A stretch of 64,000 nucleotides of DNA from DASUXY01 sp036377675 (GTDB taxonomy: Bacteria; Bacillota; Bacilli; Bacillales; Amphibacillaceae): assembly GCA_036377675.1 (NCBI GenBank), contig DASUXY010000026.1, positions 26,245 through 90,244 of the forward strand. Direction: 5' to 3'. Under the pieces are notes generated by a model. It was given only the letters and a program-made list of their open reading frames with translations, ran no database searches and had not been told where the DNA came from. The first letter of the stretch is position 1. The number at the start of each line of letters is the position of its first letter. Both the position numbers and the translations under genes were made by a program. Positions 63,295 through 64,000 of this stretch are shown one piece after another.

Positions 63295-63843
63295 TTATAA
63301 CGCGTTGTGCTCCTCTCTCTCAATCTTCTCAAAAATCTCTTTCTGTTGGTATTCTTGGCCGTTTCGAGCATACGTGTCAATCGTTTCTTCAATCATTTGC
63401 AGATCTCGATCGGTTAACGTACGAACGACTTTTCCAGGAGAACCAAGAACGAGTGAACGCGGTGGAATCACTTTGCCTGATGGCACGAGCGTATTTGCGC
63501 CAATAATGGAATACTCTCCGATCTCCGCACCATCTAACACCGTCGCCCCCATCCCGACGAGAACACCTTTTTTCAACGTACACCCGTGAACAATCGCATT
63601 ATGCCCGATGGATACTTCATCCTCAAGGGTGAGAGGAAATCCTTCGTATAAATGACACATCGTATTTTCTTGAATGTTGCAACGCTGACCAATGCGAATC
63701 GGTCCCTCATCTCCCCGTAAGACAACATTGAACCAAATGCTCGAATACGCACCGATTTCCACATTACCAATCACACGAGCCCCATCTGCTATAAAAGCCG
63801 TTTCATGAATCGTCGGTGAATGATCTTTATAGCGATAAATCAT
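63295..63843 (-). CDS. paaY: PaaY / gamma-carbonic-anhydrase family protein
   Basis: 182 residues, left-handed beta-helix with hexapeptide repeats. Zinc-site histidines: NTMCHLYEGFP, IGHNAIVHGCTL. PaaY is a thioesterase that clears dead-end CoA esters of the phenylacetate pathway; YrdA/CcmM-like proteins of the same family are also common in Bacillus, and sequence alone does not separate them. Proximity to paaX favours PaaY. The ATG at 63843 lies seven bases after AAGGAGG. Confidence 0.75.
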   Translation of the reverse strand: MIYRYKDHSPTIHETAFIADGARVIGNVEIGAYSSIWFNVVLRGDEGPIRIGQRCNIQENTMCHLYEGFPLTLEDEVSIGHNAIVHGCTLKKGVLVGMGATVLDGAEIGEYSIIGANTLVPSGKVIPPRSLVLGSPGKVVRTLTDRDLQMIEETIDTYARNGQEYQQKEIFEKIEREEHNAL

Positions 63844-63888
63844 ACATCTCCCTCCTTGATTATCTCCCAATATAACACATTTAAAACG

Positions 63889-64000
63889 TTAGATGTAAAT
63901 TTGTACTGAGTCATTCCCATTAATGTTCATATTCGCTCCATCATACACGCCTACCCGCGCGGATGCCATTGATTGATGATTGGAAAACATCTGAAACAAA
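63889..64000 (-). CDS. Partial unrecognised frame at the right edge
   Basis: Thirty-seven codons, open to the window edge, ending SVQIYI-stop at 63889-63891. I do not recognise the family; a chance frame is possible. An internal ATG at 63990 could make it a 33-residue protein. Confidence 0.3.
   Translation of the reverse strand, partial: LFQMFSNHQSMASARVGVYDGANMNINGNDSVQIYI

Noticed and set aside
1..64000. CRISPR arrays, tRNA/rRNA genes, intact insertion sequences or prophage
   Set aside because: No repeat-spacer pattern, clover-leaf sequence, transposase or phage structural gene was recognised.

Overview
The window looks like a chromosomal segment of a low-GC Bacillaceae species, possibly a salt- or alkali-adapted one. 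The base composition is AT-rich, the Shine-Dalgarno sequences are strong AGGAGG types, GTG and TTG starts are frequent, and many genes resemble Bacillus subtilis families (YpmR/YpmS, YocH, AppDFABC, YpuA, CsaA, YwqA, YojM, GltC, SrtN). The lipoproteins and exported domains are very acidic, which is compatible with a halophilic or alkaliphilic lifestyle, but that is only an inference. I see no tRNA, rRNA, CRISPR array or intact insertion sequence.

Layout. 1-4.7 kb: partial cardiolipin synthase, methionine gamma-lyase, and a SAM (S-box) riboswitch driving an O-acetylhomoserine sulfhydrylase fused to a CoA-binding domain. 4.9-8.9 kb: YpmR/YpmS pair, a WYL regulator and a LysM-3D cell-wall protein. 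9.2-24.3 kb: two complete oligopeptide ABC systems (an appDFABC operon, and a second set with a divergent binding lipoprotein), with an MFS exporter and a YpuA-like protein between them. 24.3-31.2 kb: small conserved proteins, RidA, a four-box DnaA cluster, a MATE exporter, an acyl-CoA ligase, a lone argF and CsaA. 31.3-41.4 kb: SWIM-SNF2 helicase, an MFS transporter, Cu/Zn SOD, a TetR regulator with an MMPL/RND exporter split into two ORFs, and a universal stress protein. 41.5-44.2 kb: a decayed uspA copy, a cell-wall amidase, a rhodanese behind a likely CstR-type operator, and a truncated Na+/proline symporter. 44.2-48.5 kb: a ribonucleotide reductase operon with a flavodoxin gene in the middle, preceded by paired NrdR boxes, a cobalamin riboswitch and an attenuator. 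48.7-52.2 kb: a gltC homologue divergent from gdhA, then a sirtuin. 52.3-55.4 kb: a TrpXYZ-type ABC transporter.

55.5-63.9 kb is the most distinctive block: a nitronate monooxygenase-like gene, phenylalanine dehydrogenase, E1-alpha, E1-beta and E2 of a 2-oxo acid dehydrogenase, then PaaX (phenylacetyl-CoA repressor) and a PaaY-like gamma-carbonic-anhydrase protein. Read together these suggest a dedicated route phenylalanine -> phenylpyruvate -> phenylacetyl-CoA feeding the Paa ring-cleavage pathway and bypassing free phenylacetate. The members are identifiable from sequence; the pathway assignment is inference.

Gene decay is visible at several places (uspA, the symporter, a toxin-like fragment near 62.7 kb, a startless frame after argF), and several intergenic regions hold only hairpins and operators.
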